This document shows positions 1-13,351 of a stretch of DNA of 64,000 nt, one piece after another (within the stretch, counting starts at the first letter, position 1; each line of letters starts with the position of its first letter). The stretch spans positions 1,178,001-1,242,000 of the forward strand of contig WJXW01000011.1 in assembly GCA_015832175.1 (NCBI GenBank), given 5' to 3'. The notes beneath the pieces are model-generated. The model made no database searches and was not told where the DNA came from. It was given only the letters and a program-made list of their open reading frames with translations. Position numbers and translations under genes: made by a program. The DNA is from Paraphaeosphaeria minitans. Taxonomy: Eukaryota > Ascomycota > Dothideomycetes > Pleosporales > Didymosphaeriaceae.

Positions 1-1555
1 TAAGAGCCCTTTAGGCTAAGGTAAGCTTATTAATTATTACTTCTAAGGCCTTATACAATATAGTAGCTAGATTATCCCTTTTATAGCGTTTAAAGGTAAA
101 AGTGATCTAGTCTATCTAGTACTAATTATAATTAACACTAGTGTTAAAGTGCCTATTTAGTCTATTGTATAATTTATCCTATAGAAGTCCTAGTCTAATG
201 TTATATAGGTAGTAGGTACTCGCACAATTAGAAAGGATTCCTAAGAAGATATTTATATACTAGTCCTATAGTATACCTAGCCTATAGCATAGTTCTCTAA
301 AGACTTTTACCTTATCTACTAGAATATTATATAGCCTACTAGTATAGTTATTCTCTTTACTCTAAGCCTTCTAAAAGAGAATAATCTTGTCTAGCTAGAT
401 ATAAGCATAATCTCCTAGTTATTAAGGAGACTAGAAGTGTCTAGCCTCTGTATACAATATAGTTTGTTAGGCAAAAGCAGTCTAGGTTTTAGGCTACTAC
501 TACTAGTGTGGCTCTATATATAGTGTCTCTGTCCTCGCATATATAAGGATAGGCCCTAGCTATACTCTATATATATATACATTACCTACAGATAGTATAG
601 GTTACATTATTAAGATTATGCAAAGCAGTTTAGGTTACAGTTGTAGAGTTATTATGTAAAGGGTCTATAGCTTATAGTTAAGCTGTAACAGTTTAAAGAG
701 TTTCTTTATATAAGTGTCCTTTATTATAGAATTAGTAGTGACAAAGTTTTCCTTTATAAGAAAAGTAATAAGCTCTCTTCTTACTATACAACTAATCTTA
801 TTAAAGGTTCTCTCTTTCTAGTTATTAAAATCTTTAGTAAAAGAAGAGATTACCTCTTTACCTTTAAGGCTGCTTACGCGATATTACATAATTATATACA
901 CTATATAAGTGTTTAGCTATTTTAGAGAAGGGGGTAGGTGGCTGTATAGATCTACTCTATCTATCTAGTACTTTCGTGCGATCTCTCCTCTTAAGGTAAT
1001 AGCCTTAATATTTATTACTTCCTCTACTTATTAAAGCTATATTACTTTAGCTTTATCTTTCTACTAAGGAGGCAGTATTAATTGTTACGCGACGTCCTTA
1101 GGTTATAGTTCCTCTAAGAAGTCTCCTAGTCTTAAGGCTATATTATTGTTGTCTTTTTTAGTCGTGCAACGTGTCTGCGTTTAGTTATTGCTAGTTTAAT
1201 TATGCGACGTATTTTTTAGGGTTATAAATATGCTCACTATCTCCTTTCTTTTCTATAGAATAGCTTAGACTAGATTGTGTAACTCTTTATAGATATGCGC
1301 ACTTTGTTTCTACTTATTATATAATCTAAAATTCAATCTCTAGTAAAGGTATTATCTCCTTTCTTTTCTATAGAATAGCTTAGACTAGATCGTGTAACTC
1401 TTTATAGATGTGCACGCTTTATTTCTGCTTATTATATAATCCAAAATTCAATCTCTAGTAAAAGTAATAATATAGAGCCTACGTATCTAGCTTATAGGGC
1501 GCTCTATCTTCAGATCTTACTAGTTTACAGTTAATTAGAATTAACTACTAATTAG
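1..1555. mobile_element. Internal part of an LTR element running off the left edge
   Basis: This AT-rich, stop-riddled sequence adjoins the LTR at 1,556-1,793. It does not match the part of the copia element expected here (compare 20,264-21,693), so it belongs to a different element inserted into that copia copy. The copia sequence resumes at 1,794. Bases 1,794-1,798 (AGAAT) are probably one copy of its target duplication, with the partner outside the window. No protein domain could be identified with confidence and the orientation is unknown. Confidence 0.55.
1238..1467. repeat. Two-copy tandem repeat, 115-bp period
   Basis: Two near-identical 115-bp units start at 1,238 and 1,353 (both begin TATCTCCTTTCTTTTC). 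They differ by a handful of transitions. The repeat lies shortly before the LTR at 1,556, as subterminal repeats of LTR elements often do. No coding content was seen. Confidence 0.8.
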
Positions 1556-1793
1556 TGTTAGTTTAGCTTAATCTGCAATTAAGCATTTAAGGGTTAATAG
1601 TATACTATTGTGTAAAGGGTAAGAAGTAAGTTTAATTAATTACGTCTAGTCTATCGTACAAAGGGGCACTAAGGGCTTTATAAAGTCTCTGCCTCTTAGC
1701 GCTAACCTAAGTAGTGGGTCCTTGTGCGGGTCCCTATAGGTAGGCAGGCCCCCACTTCACCCAGTGCTACTTATACGATAAACTGTACGGACA
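1556..1793 (-). repeat. LTR (238 bp) of the left-edge element
   Basis: This is an inverted copy of the solo LTR at 31,478-31,715, of identical length, ending TGT..ACA after allowing for C-to-T changes. The left flank ATTAG and right flank AGAAT do not match. It is therefore one end of a longer element extending left, not a solo LTR. Confidence 0.75.
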
Positions 1794-4700
1794 AGAATAG
1801 AGAGAATCTCCTACTACTAATTATAAGAGAGATTCTCGCACCCCTATAATTAAGCAAAGGAAGAAAAGGGTCTATAAGCTTATAGATAAGCTCTTTAATC
1901 TCTTTTTTTTCTAATTCCTATTTTCCCTTTAATCTTTTTTTTTTCTTTTTTTATTTCCTAGCTGTAAATTAATAATTCTAGGTAGTTAATAGATTAATTC
2001 TCTACTTACTTACTCTTATTCTATAATTATTATACTTATATCTTACAGATTTAATAGCCTTTTAAATCTATTAAACTACTAATAAGTAAGAGCCTTTATA
2101 AGGCTATCTGCTAGCATTTCGCTAGTTAGAAAATATTCTACTTAAAATAATCCTTTTATATACTCTTACCGCAACTACATATTCTAAATATCTATATAGC
2201 GTAGTTAAGTAGTAATTCTTTTGTTCTTTCTAATTACTAAATAAATAGTTAAAAGATTATTATAATAGACCTTCTATAAAGGTTCTAGATCTAGAGTAAG
2301 CTTAGTAAAGAATCTCTTAATTGCTATAGCTTCTTTACTTATATATTTAAGCGCTAGAAGCAAAGCTTCTATTATTAAAGTAGTAATTATATTCTATTAA
2401 GCTGCTTTCTATAGGATAGCTCCTCTAAACAATAGAATAATATATCTATAGAGAGATCGCTATAATATTAGATTATTAGCAAAAGAGGCATCTTTATATA
2501 TTAGCAGATTAGGTCTATTATAGCTACTAAAGACTATAGCCTACTATCTAGTTTAATAGAGGTAAAAGATTACACAGTTAATAGCAGCAAAGTGTTCTTT
2601 ACTTAGATTTATTAGAAAGTGTAATAGCTTTAACACTGTAAAGGCTATATCTAGGCGTAGTATAATTACTATATAGAGAGCTAATTCTACCTCTTCTTAA
2701 AAGAGCTTTATTTCTTAAGGAGTAGCTTCTCCTTATACTTAGAACAAGATTTTTTGCTAATAAAAGTGTAAGAAAGAAGCTTTTAGAGTTTAAAAAGTTA
2801 AACCTTTTCGTAATCTTATTAATATAAGTATTATAGACTAGAGAAATTAATCTTACTTCTCTGTCCCTAATTACTTAAACACCTAGGAACTACGCTACTA
2901 GTCCTTTTAATTTAATCTTGTATTTGTTTGCGATTTTTTTCTAAAAATCTAGGGCTTCTTTCTCTTTAGTCTTCTAATAGAGAAGAAGAATATTATTAAT
3001 ATAAAATAAAATAATAATACTTTAATTACTATTAAAAAAAAGGCATAGCTCTTCTACTAAAGCTAAAAGTCTATAAGATTAAAGTAATTCTATAAATTCT
3101 TTATACTAAAGAAGTAGTAAATCTCTTAAGCTATATAAAGCTTAATTTAATCTTATACACTTTCTTAGCTTTTTAAAACTATTAGGTAATTTATAAGTTA
3201 CTAGATTAGTGGCTATAATAAGAGTATTTAGAAACGCTCCTACTATATTAAATTATAAGATTTCTAGATTAAATTCTACTACTAGAGCTACAGCTAATTA
3301 AAAAGATCTTACTACTAGAGTAGTAGTATAAGTAGAGTAGAGAGTATTTTTTTTCTAAAGATCTCTTTTTATAATAATTTAAGCTTTACACTTTTTAAAA
3401 TATCTATTTTAATTAAACTTATAAGTAAAGACTTACTTTAAAGGGAGTAGTCGCTTTAATACCTCTAATTATTTAATCTCTATCTAGGTATCTTTATCTT
3501 ACAAAGTTAAGATCTCCTTATAAGTAGTAAAGAGGAATAGCTTCCTATATAGATAATTATAAAGGTGTTTCTATAGGGTTAGCTCTAGTGTAAGCTTGTC
3601 TCTGTGAGCCTAAGCTATATAAGACGCTCTAGGCGCCTTTCTAAGTATAGAAGTAAATACTATTATATTTAGTGTAATATATTTTTCTTACTTAGACTAG
3701 GCTTTTACTACTTCTAGTATAAATATGTGCTCTAATATTACATTAAGATTACTTTAAAAATAATTAGTAATTAGTGTATAAGCACCTAGCTTCTATTTAC
3801 CCTCTAGCTAATTATTCTAATTATTTTGCTTCTTTAATCTTTGTAATAGCAGATAGCGGTTTATTAGTTAGTTAATTTCTAGTGTTTTACTACAATTTTA
3901 CCTACTTATTTTACTTACTTTTAGATAGATCTGCCTTCGCCTTTAGTGCGCTAGTAGGTTATCTACTTTATCTAGCGTGATTAAGTTACCTGCGCTAGGT
4001 TAATTAGTAACCTAACTAGTTTCTACTAATATATAGGGTATTAAATCCCTAGAGTCTAGTAGGCTAGCTCTTTTAGTAGTGTTCTAGTAGCTGCTAGATA
4101 TCTTTTAATTACTTAATAGATTACCTCTAAAATTACCTAGCTCTAGTGTCTAATTAGGGGTTATAAGTCCTATACTTCCTTTCCTACTTAAGTAAATTAT
4201 TAGCTGCTAGCTAGCTAAGCCTATAGCTCGCTTAGTAGTAGGTACCTTAGGTTCTTAATTACTTAGCTAGCCTACTTTGCTTTTAATTACTTAAAGGTTA
4301 CTTATAGGTCTAGTAGCAGTTCTTATATACTTATTTATTTTAGAAAGAATATTAAGCGCGTCTTTATATGCTTCTCTTAGATTATTTAGCTCTCTTTTTT
4401 AGAGGCTTTTTACTATTTTTAACGCTTCTATCTTTAGAATAGATTGTTCCTCTAATCTTTTATAGAATAAGGACTTATTAAACCTTACGTTTTATGTAGT
4501 AATTACCTAATTAAGCTAGGGAATCTATATTTAGTAGATATTAGAAGCTTTATACTTTACTAGGTATTTAATATAGCCCTTAGGATTTATTTTAAATCCT
4601 TTTCTGTCTCGCCTAGCTATACGCTCCTAATCTAAAAGGTAAGCTTAGTAGCTATAGGCGTAGATAGCACTCTAGTTTAAATAAAGATTAGCTATCCTAT

Positions 4701-7204
4701 ATTATGTTTTTACTAGTTTAAAATAATAAAAATATTGTCTAAACTAAGTACCTAATGTTTTATTAGGTTATTAATAGCCTAATACTAGGCTAGGAATTAT
4801 TTTTTAGAGCTAGTATACTGCTTATATAATCTTAGGCTAGAGATTTAATAGTAGATTTGCACTTATTTACATTTTAATTACTTTTATAATAAGCTCCTAG
4901 CCTACTCTTTCTACAGCGCTATTAGGCTTATGTGTATAGGGTAGTAGTCTACTAATTATTATCTCTTCCTAATTAGCTTAAAATTCGTACTAGGATTTCC
5001 CTTTCTATAGAAGTGTTACTGTATTATTGTCCTAGTAGATTTTTGTAATTTAAAGCTTATATTTTGTATTAATAAGAGCTAAAAAATCCTACTACACTCT
5101 TATTATTTTAGAAAGCGTCTTTGTTCTAAGATTAAAAATATAATGTTTTTTACTAAAATCTTCTTTAATTAGTAAAAACTAGTTTTCTCTATTTTAAGTA
5201 GTAGGTATATTAAATAGATCCTATGATAATAAGTGAAATAGCCTAAGTAATTATTCTCTAGGTCTTTTAGAAATTACCTAGGTTACGTATATAGTAGTAT
5301 AGTGCTTATAATCCTTTCTTAATATTCTAGTAATCTTTACACCTTACGCTGTAGTTACTAGAGCTTATAGGGCTCTACTTCTTATATACCCTACTTAAAG
5401 GTGCTAGAGGTCCTTAGAATCTAATCTTTTAATATTAACTTAGGATAATTCTTTAGTAGTCACACTTATAATAATTAGATAAGAGTAGATTAGCTTATAT
5501 TATAGGAAAGTAAAGTTATACTTGTATTTTAAGTCTACTAAAATAATACTTTGTTCTAGGCTTTTAATCCTAAGAGTGTAATTTAAACTAAACTACTAAA
5601 TCTTTGCTTTCTTTAAATAAGCTTCTAATATAATATTTATATAAAAGCCTTCTACTACTCTTACTCCTTAGAGTAGCAGATTTTCTATAAATTTTTTATT
5701 TTTCTTATATAAAGCGTTCTTAATTAGTCTATTACTAATTCCTAAGATTAGGAGGCTTTGTGTACCTACCTCTACACTCTTGTTTAATAATTAAAACGTC
5801 CTAGGAATAAGTCTTTTGTAATTATTAACTAGGTAAACTACTGCAGCACTGTCTAGTATTATATATTCTAATAGAGAATAAGTGTTAGAATATAGAGTAG
5901 AGTAGACACCTAATACTTTATTGTCTATAGGCAGATTGAATAGGTTTAGTAGAGTAGTAGTAATACTACTAGGATACTTAGTAGTGTTAGTAGAGGATTA
6001 TTTCTTATTCTATCCTACCTTTATAATTATATTACAAAAGTTTAACCACTTAAGCTGCTTAAGTTAATTAAGAATCTCTAATTTTTCTTTATTAGTAAAA
6101 TTAAATAATAATATTCTATTCTAAGGTAATCTAGCTATCGCGGTTTAAAGTCTTTAGCACTCTATTAGTTTTTACCTATAAGTACAGGGCTTATAGGGAC
6201 AGTTTAGTTATTTCTTTATCTAATTAAATAAACTAGAACTATTAGAGTTAGTAGATTGTCTTAATAATCTATTAAAAGTGGCGAATACCCTACTTATTTT
6301 ATTAGAACTAGATTAGATTAAATGCTCCTAGATAACTGCTAAAAATACCTTCCCTAGATTATCTAGCGTAATCTAATTCTGTCCTAGCGTCTTATTTTAG
6401 ATTAGCTGTTAGTTTATTAATTAGGCCTAATCTAGTGCTATATACGCAGTAATTATATCTGGGAAATTTTAGGTAGAAAGTAGTCTACTAATTTTACTAA
6501 TTAAGTAGGTTTTCGCTTTTTAATAGAGGAGCTGCTACTCTTTAAACTAGGTTTTAGGACTTTGTCTTACCTACCTAGCCTTTTTAAGATAAGCGTAGTA
6601 TAAAGCTTAAATATTATTTTATATAGCTCCTTTATTTAGTGTAAGATCTTCCTTTAAGAGTTAAATTAGGGACTAAAGCGTAGTATAGTATATATTAACT
6701 AGAGTAATTATAGCAGGAGTAAGTAGATTAGGCGATACTGTAGCGTTTACCTAAGTCTAGAGATTCTATATCTTAGTATAGTCTACTTGCTAGTCTAAAA
6801 CTACTACTCTGTATTCTAATATTTATAAAGGAAAGCTCTTCTTATCTATTTTATACTTTGTAAGCTCTACTTTATATAATTAAATACTTACTATAGAGGC
6901 TATATCTATAATTAGTAATAGTTTCTGTAAAAGTAGAGGTTATTCTAGCTTTACATAATTAATTGCTAGAGCGTTAATTGCCTTTAAGTTAATTTAGTTC
7001 TAGATTCTATTTAAGTTTACTTAGAATTAAAACTAAATAAACTAGTAGGGCTAGCTAGCGCGATTAATAAGCTATACTTCTACTATTTTAATTATTTTTT
7101 GTAATTAGAAATAGGGGGGTTGTATCGTAGAGAGGTTCTAAAAAGAGTGTTATATAATAATTTAAGCGTTGCTAAGTAGGTAAGGAGAATTATTCTACGT
7201 TCTA

Positions 7205-7221
7205 AGCGCTAGACTTATAAC
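7205..7221 (-). other. Primer-binding site of copia B (initiator-tRNA fragment type)
   Basis: The plus-strand text AGCGCTAGACTTATAAC directly abuts the inner end of the 5' LTR. It resembles the D-stem to anticodon part of initiator methionyl tRNA, the priming mode known for copia-type elements that use a cleaved tRNA half. The same motif adjoins the LTRs at 14,840 and 36,440. Confidence 0.6.
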
Positions 7222-7415
7222 TATTATAGTAAAAAGGGCTTGAACTATTACAGAATATTTAGGAGTAGAGTTATAAAGAATACAAATAGCTAATTGTAGG
7301 AAAGGATGCCAAAAGGGCAGACTATATACAAAAGAAACGAGCCTCTTGGCAAGAATCCCGTGATATAAATCAGTGGATCTAGAAAGAATCACGGAAGTAA
7401 GTGTTTACTTCAACA
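7222..7415 (-). repeat. 5' LTR of copia element B (194 bp)
   Basis: Inverted copy of the 195-bp LTRs at 14,646-14,840 and 21,694-21,888, with one missing base near the end. The terminal TG..CA is partly changed to TA. Confidence 0.9.
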
Positions 7416-7807
7416 AAATTATATAGAAAAAGGCTAAGCCTTACTTATAACCTAGATATAGTAAGGCGCCTACTAATTTATATCTTACTAGATATAAAGC
7501 GTATGTATAGTATACCTAAGGATACCAGCGCAAAGAAAGAACTCTAAATAATTCTTAACCTATAGGCTAATATTAGCCTAATTAGCTATATTATTACTAT
7601 TAAATTAAATATTAACCCTATTAAAGGGGCTGAGCTTCCTAAACTAGAATAGATTAGGGCCTAAAAGTAAAGTACCTACGCTACTTATACGCTCTAAGTA
7701 CATATTATAGATAATATAGAGATAGAGCGTAGGATAAAGACTACTATCTATAGCGTTAATAAGGAAGGAATCTCCCTCCTATTTAGTAACACCTTCTTAT
7801 AAGAAGG

Positions 7808-8024
7808 TGTGGAGTTAAACTAAGGATACTGCTTAGGGTAATTAAGTGTATCGTCACTAAATAGGAGAAGCCTACTTAGTAGTGTGTCTTATATAGACCT
7901 AGTTTATATAAGGAAGTAGTAAGCTAAGTAAGAAGCTCGTAGTAGTTAGGTGATCGCTTCTGAGGTAATCGCCCTGTTCGTGTTGTAGGGCCCATGGCCC
8001 TACCCGTATCCCATACGCGCTACA
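7808..8024 (+). repeat. Solo LTR (217 bp) inside G1
   Basis: Same family as the LTRs at 36,440-36,657 and 36,865-37,066. The flanks are GAAGG (7,803-7,807) and GGAGG (8,025-8,029), a 5-bp duplication with one transition. G2 lacks the insertion at the corresponding site (about 28,435), which confirms the ends. Confidence 0.85.
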
Positions 8025-8559
8025 GGAGGTAATATCTATCTTAATTATAGCTTACAAATATAGCACTAGGGCTATACTATAGCTTTAATATAGCTTATTA
8101 CTATAAATCACTTTAAAGATAATATAAAGTATACTAGCTTAGAATTATTTCTTCTAAAAATCTTATAAATAACTAGTATAAGCTTAAAGTACCTCGCGCG
8201 TATCAATAAAATACACGTAGTATAGGTACTACGTATCACTAATATATTACGTAAATATAGTAATATATTTAATTAAAAATCAGCGTCTACTCTACTAAAT
8301 TTTAAAAAATCTAATTATGCTATCCCTATTATAGAAGGAAAGGAACCTCTTTATAAACTACTTTATAATCTCTTAGAGTAGGAGCTTAAGGTACTTTAGG
8401 AGTATCTAAAAGATAAGAAAGAAGAGACTAGATATAGCACTAGTCTAGCTAAAGCACTAATTCTATTTGCCGCTAAAATAAATAGCACACTATAGCTTTA
8501 TATAGATTATTAAGGCCTTAACGTAATTATTATTAAGAATTATTAATTACTACCTTTAG

Positions 8560-8972
8560 TTAGAGAGACACTTAACCGCCTATTAGGCGTATACTACTAT
8601 ATAACCTTTAATCTTTATAACGCCTACTACAGAATTCAGATCTAGGTAAAAGATAAGTAAAAAACTATTTTCTAAACTTACTATAGCTACTTTAAATACC
8701 TAGTAATACTATTTAGCTTAACTATTACCCCTATAAGCTTCTACACATATATTAATAAGGCACTAGTGCTACACCTAGATTATATATATATTATATATCT
8801 AGATAATATACTTATTTATACCTATAATAACAACCTAACGCTCTACTAGCGCACTGTCTACGCTGTGCTTAAATTACTATATAAGGCTAAACGTTTTATT
8901 AATATAACTAAGTATACATTTACCTTAGCCAAAGTCTACTTTTTTTGTTTTATTATAACTACGTAAGGAATC
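8560..8972 (+). pseudogene. G1 reverse-transcriptase core, degraded
   Basis: The frame reads recognisable Ty3/gypsy RT motifs: a FSLT..P.SFY.YINKAL segment, then YLDNILIYT in place of the catalytic YLDDILIYS. The second catalytic aspartate has become asparagine by a G-to-A change. Stops interrupt the flanking frame, so this copy cannot make enzyme. Confidence 0.8.
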
Positions 8973-11900
8973 TGCGCTAATCCTACGCATATAATAATAA
9001 ATATAGAATAGCTGTAGGTATCTAGTATCTAAGAACTCTAGTTATTTCTAGGCTTTATAAACTTTTATAGGTAATTTGTTAACGTATATATGTAAGAAAC
9101 TATTCCTCTCTTAGACCTACTTAAGAAGAACTAAGTATTTTAATAGTTAGTAAAGGCTAATAATACTTTTAAAATACTTAACACGCGCTTTCTAAGTGCG
9201 GCTATTCTACTCTACTTTAACCCTACGCTACTAATCTAATTAGAGACTAAAATATCTACTTTTCTAATTTATAGTATCTTTTTATAGCCATTTAAGGACT
9301 AAAAGTAGCACCTAGTTACTTTTATATTAAGGAAGCTTTAAGCTATAAAGCTAAATTATAAAATATATAACTTTAAGCTCCTTACTATTATCTACTACTT
9401 TAAGTAATAGAGATATTATCTAGATAGCACACAGCACATAATTTAAGTGCTAAGTAACTATAATAATCTATATAGTATACGCGCTGTATAGAAGCTAAAC
9501 CTATAATAAGTATAATAGGTAATATACCTAGTAGCTTTTAATTTTAAAGTGAAACACTACCTAGGGAAAATAAACCTAGTAGATAGACTATTAAGGAGGG
9601 TAGATTGTATATAAAAGAACCTATTACTAACCTATTTATTACTTACCCAATAAAATAAGATAATATTGAGGACTAAGCATAGTAGAGAAAGTAGATCTAT
9701 AAATAAGCTAATCTTATTGGACCTATATAAAACGTATGTTACTAATATTTATAGAGCTGTAAAGGTTCCTACTACTAGTGCTATAGTATATACGCTATAC
9801 GTACTACGCTTACTAGCTAGGGTATTAGTTAGTAGTAAACTTATAATAAAACAGTCTAACCTTATTACTAAAGTTTAGTAGCTTTAGTAAAAGAATGCCT
9901 TTACTATTAAGCGTATTACTGGCTTAGAATATAAGAAAAGCACTTAAAGTAGTAGTAAAGTGTAAGTATAGCGCCTAAATAAAATAGAAGTCCTAAGGTA
10001 TAATAGCAGATTATATATCTTAGATAAACTAGTAATTAGGTAAGAGATTTTATTCTAGCACTATAACACGTATATAGTAGGCTACTTTAGTATACGTAAA
10101 ACGCTTAAGGCTATTAAAAGGACGTACTATTTACCTCTTATAGGTTATAATAATTAGAAGTATATCAAAACTTATACTATCTACTAAAAAAGTAAAGCTC
10201 TAAGGTATAGTAAGTATAGCTAGCTATTACCTCTTTTAACGCTAAAGGATATTTTTAAGAAATTCTTACTAGACTTTATAACTAGAGTTCTACTAGTTAA
10301 AAATTAAGGCAGCTACGCTTTTAATACAATTTTTATAATTGTATACTACTTCTTTAAGATAGCTATCTATATCCCTATATAAAAAATATAGGATGTAAAA
10401 GAATTTATAGAAGCCTACTTTTAAGAGGTTATTTTAAAGTTTAGTATTTAGAAAGGTATTATATCTAATAGGGGCTCTACCTTTAACTCTACTTTTTAGG
10501 TAGAAATATACTAACTATAGGTAAAGCGTAGGCTTAGCACTGCTTTCCACCCTTAAATAGACAGGCAAATAGAGCGCCAGAATTAGACACTTAAATAATA
10601 CCTTTATATGTTTATTATACCTCTACAAACAAACTAGGTTAAACTACTCCTAACAGCTTAATTTGTATATAATAACTCTATCTATAATTTAATAAAAATA
10701 ACGCCTTTCTATACTATATATAGTAAGGACCCTATTATTACTACGCCCCCTATAGACAGTAGGCTAGAGGGGAAGCTACTAGATATAGTTAAGAGAATAA
10801 AACGTATATATAGTGTACACGTATTACTTATAGAGCACCTACGCTTAGTATAAGAGTATTAGAGCTAGTACTATAATAAGAAGTATAAGTAAGAGTTATT
10901 CTAGAGAGACAACTTAGTCCTACTTAGTATAAAGAATATACATATATCTTAATAACTAAGCAAAAAGCTATTAGGAAAATTTATTAGGCCCTTCTAAGTA
11001 TAGGACGCAGTTAGAACATAGGCATACTACTTACTCCTCTTACTACACTTTTATATCTATAACGTGTTTCACATTTCCCTTTTTAAATAATAGAAACTAA
11101 GGCTAGAAGTAGAAGATATTAACACCTAGCTACTAAAAGTTATACCTAAAAAAGGAGAAGCCTAGAAAGTAAAAGAAATCCTAGCTAAATAAATAAAAAA
11201 AGAGTAAAAGTAGTACCTACTCTACTAAAAAAGATATAATAAGACTTAGGATACCTAGATTCTAGAGTTAGACTTTAAAGATATAAATAACTTAGTTTAA
11301 ACTTTTAAAAGGAAAAGAACTGCGTATATAAAGAAAAGGTAAAAAATATTATAAAAGTATATAGAATATAAATATAATGTATATTATTATAAAGCACTAT
11401 AGCTTATAGAGCACTTATAGCTTATTAAGAGTATCTACTTAAAGCCTATAGGCTAGCTTCTAAAAAGTTATCTAACTAAACTACGCGCTATCTACAGCCC
11501 CCCTACTTATTATTTTTATTATTTCTATAGTTCTTACTATTCTTACCTACTATACTTCTAGTAGTAATCTCTTTCCTACTTTTTTTTATTACTATCATCT
11601 AAGTTAGCTTTATTATAGTAAAAAGTAGATACTAAATTAACTTAGAGTAAGCTATTAGTATATATTTTAAGTGTAGTAAAGGTGTAAACTTACTATTTAC
11701 TATATAAGGGGAATAACTACTTTAAGAGCACTAGTAATTTAACGCTACTCTACTAGGATTAAGCCTAGATACTAAGGGCTAGTAGTAGGCAGCTAAGTCG
11801 CTATACCTATAGGTGTACTAATATAAGTTATAATACGCTAGTAGTTAGCTAGCTCTAAGTTAAATTACTTTTAGTAATAAGCTAGTTTTAAGCCTATTAC

Positions 11901-12019
11901 CTTTATACGCTTATCTATCTTACGCTACCCACCTAGGGTCTCTATAACTATAATATAATAGTAATTACAAAAGGCGTATAGGTAATTAAGGCTCCTATTT
12001 ATTACCTTTAGCACCTATA

Positions 12020-12345
12020 AATAGTAGCTAAAGCCTATATATAGTATATAACTGTAAATATACTAAGTTATATCATCTATAATTACTCTTAATATAATAG
12101 TTATAGCGCTTATTTTTATCTTTTACATAGTTCTTAGAAAGCTTTACTAAGTTCTATATATAGTGTATATAATTTATAAGCACTGCGTTATAGTCTATAC
12201 ACTTAGTATTATTGCTAAACGCGAAAATAGTAGTACTATATAAGTTAGACTTTTTAATATACTTAGGTCCTAAGTAGTACAATATGTTAAATAATTAAAG
12301 AAGTTATTAAAACGTTAAGGGCTTCGTCTACGCTAACTGTATAAT
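12020..12345 (-). pseudogene. G1 convergent cysteine-rich accessory ORF remnant
   Basis: On the strand opposite pol, a degraded frame matches those of G2 (32,690-33,000) and G3 (14,397-14,645, continuing at 21,889). It has an MDEALN-like start and a cluster in which Tyr (TAT) stands where Cys (TGT) is kept in other copies. The inferred pattern is C-x2-C-x6-C-x13-C-x7-C-x2-C-x7-C. Function unknown. Confidence 0.5.
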
Positions 12346-12632
12346 AGTTATATATTATATAAGTAGAGAGCACATAAAGATTAAAATAATATTAAAACTA
12401 TATAGCCCTACTACCCTATATTATAAAAGGCTACAGTAAATAGAAGGAGTAGAAGCCTTATAATAAAATAAATACACGTAATACGTTTACAACGCGCACT
12501 ATTTACTTATAATACACTATTATTACACACGTAATACGCACCTTTATAGCCACTCTTTTCCTTTTCTATAGCGTAAGGTTCTTATTAAGGCTATAGTATG
12601 CTGTAAAGAACTACAGCTAAAGGGGGAAATTT

Positions 12633-12847
12633 TATAATAGGTAGATTATAATATTATTATAGTGTTGTAGCATCTAGCGCTAAGAACATATAAAGGGCCT
12701 ATGCGCTAAGTAAGCTAGCTACGTAAAACCTATACCACGCGCTAACCCTACATAAGATAAGTATTATTCTATTAATATAATTAAGTTATTCTTTTACTAT
12801 TGTTCCTAGTGTAAAGTAAATACTATTACCTCTAACTAGACCTTATA
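12633..12847 (+). repeat. Chromovirus G-family LTR (first of tandem pair)
   Basis: 215 bp, aligned end to end with the LTRs at 13,137, 33,028 and 33,501. Terminal TG..CA has decayed to TA..TA. Confidence 0.85.
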
Positions 12848-13136
12848 TATAGTTGTATATTGTGTGGGTAGAGAGTACACAAAGATTAAAATAATATTAA
12901 AACTATATAGCCCTATTACCCTATATTATAAAAGGCTACAGCAAATAAAAGGATTAGGAGCCTTATAATAAATAAACACGCATAATGCGTTTATATTATA
13001 CACTATTTACTTGTAACGCGCTGTTATTGCACACATAATATATACCCCTATAGATACTTTTTACCTTTCTTATAGGGTAAGGTTTTTATTAAGGCTATAG
13101 CATACTATAGAGGACTAAAGCTAAAGGGGAAGATTC

Positions 13137-13351
13137 TATAATAGGTAGATTATAATATTATTATAGTGTTATAGTATCTAGCGCTAAAGACTTCTAAAGG
13201 GCTTATACACTAAGCGAGCTAGCTACACAAAACGTATACTACGCCCTAACTCTACATAAAATAAGTATTATTCTATTAATATAATTAAGTTATTCTTTTA
13301 CTATCCTTTCTAGTGTAAAGCAAATACTATTGCCTATAACTAGACCTTATA
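13137..13351 (+). repeat. 3' LTR of chromovirus G1
   Basis: 215 bp G-family LTR, followed by CTACC and then by integrase-region sequence of another G copy. It therefore marks the right end of G1. Confidence 0.85.

Larger units (their letters stand above)
1794..7415 (-). mobile_element. Ty1/copia element B, 5' part to RNase H, RIP-mutated
   Basis: This is an inverted, diverged copy of the complete copia element at 14,646-21,888. On the minus strand it carries the 5' LTR (7,222-7,415), a priming site, gag, protease, integrase, reverse transcriptase and RNase H remnants. The catalytic YVDD of RT reads as YINN near 3,000, as in the other copy. Its 3' end is cut by the element whose LTR is at 1,556. 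The right flank AAAAT (7,416-7,420) would be one TSD copy. It sits inside the gag region of chromovirus G1. No long open frame survives. Confidence 0.85.
7416..13351 (+). mobile_element. Ty3/gypsy chromovirus G1, 5' truncated by copia B
   Basis: The order of remnants is gag C-terminus/protease (7,416-8,150, broken by a solo LTR), reverse transcriptase (about 8,560-8,960, YLDD read as YLDN), RNase H (about 9,050-9,640), integrase (about 9,640-10,640) and GDLVLL-type C-terminus plus chromodomain (about 10,780-11,330). A convergent cysteine-rich ORF, a 3' untranslated block and LTRs follow. The 5' LTR and most of gag lie left of the copia insertion, outside the window. The element is inserted in another copy of its own family (G4) after CTACC (13,352-13,356 is the right TSD copy). 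All frames are broken by C-to-T or G-to-A changes. Confidence 0.85.
12344..13351 (+). repeat. Tandem duplication of 3'-UTR block plus LTR in G1
   Basis: A unit of about 500 bp occurs twice: a 3'-UTR block (about 12,344-12,632, then 12,848-13,136), each followed by a 215-bp LTR (12,633-12,847 and 13,137-13,351). The units are diverged by transitions. In the sister copy G2 the block occurs once, with a solo LTR inserted in it, so the arrangement here is a duplication rather than a solo insertion. Confidence 0.75.

Noticed and set aside
1..1555. Reading of the minus strand at 300-450 as a gypsy integrase C-terminus
   Set aside because: A GDYAYI-like match was seen, but the distance to the LTR (about 1.1 kb) does not fit a complete pol and the rest does not align. 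Left unassigned.
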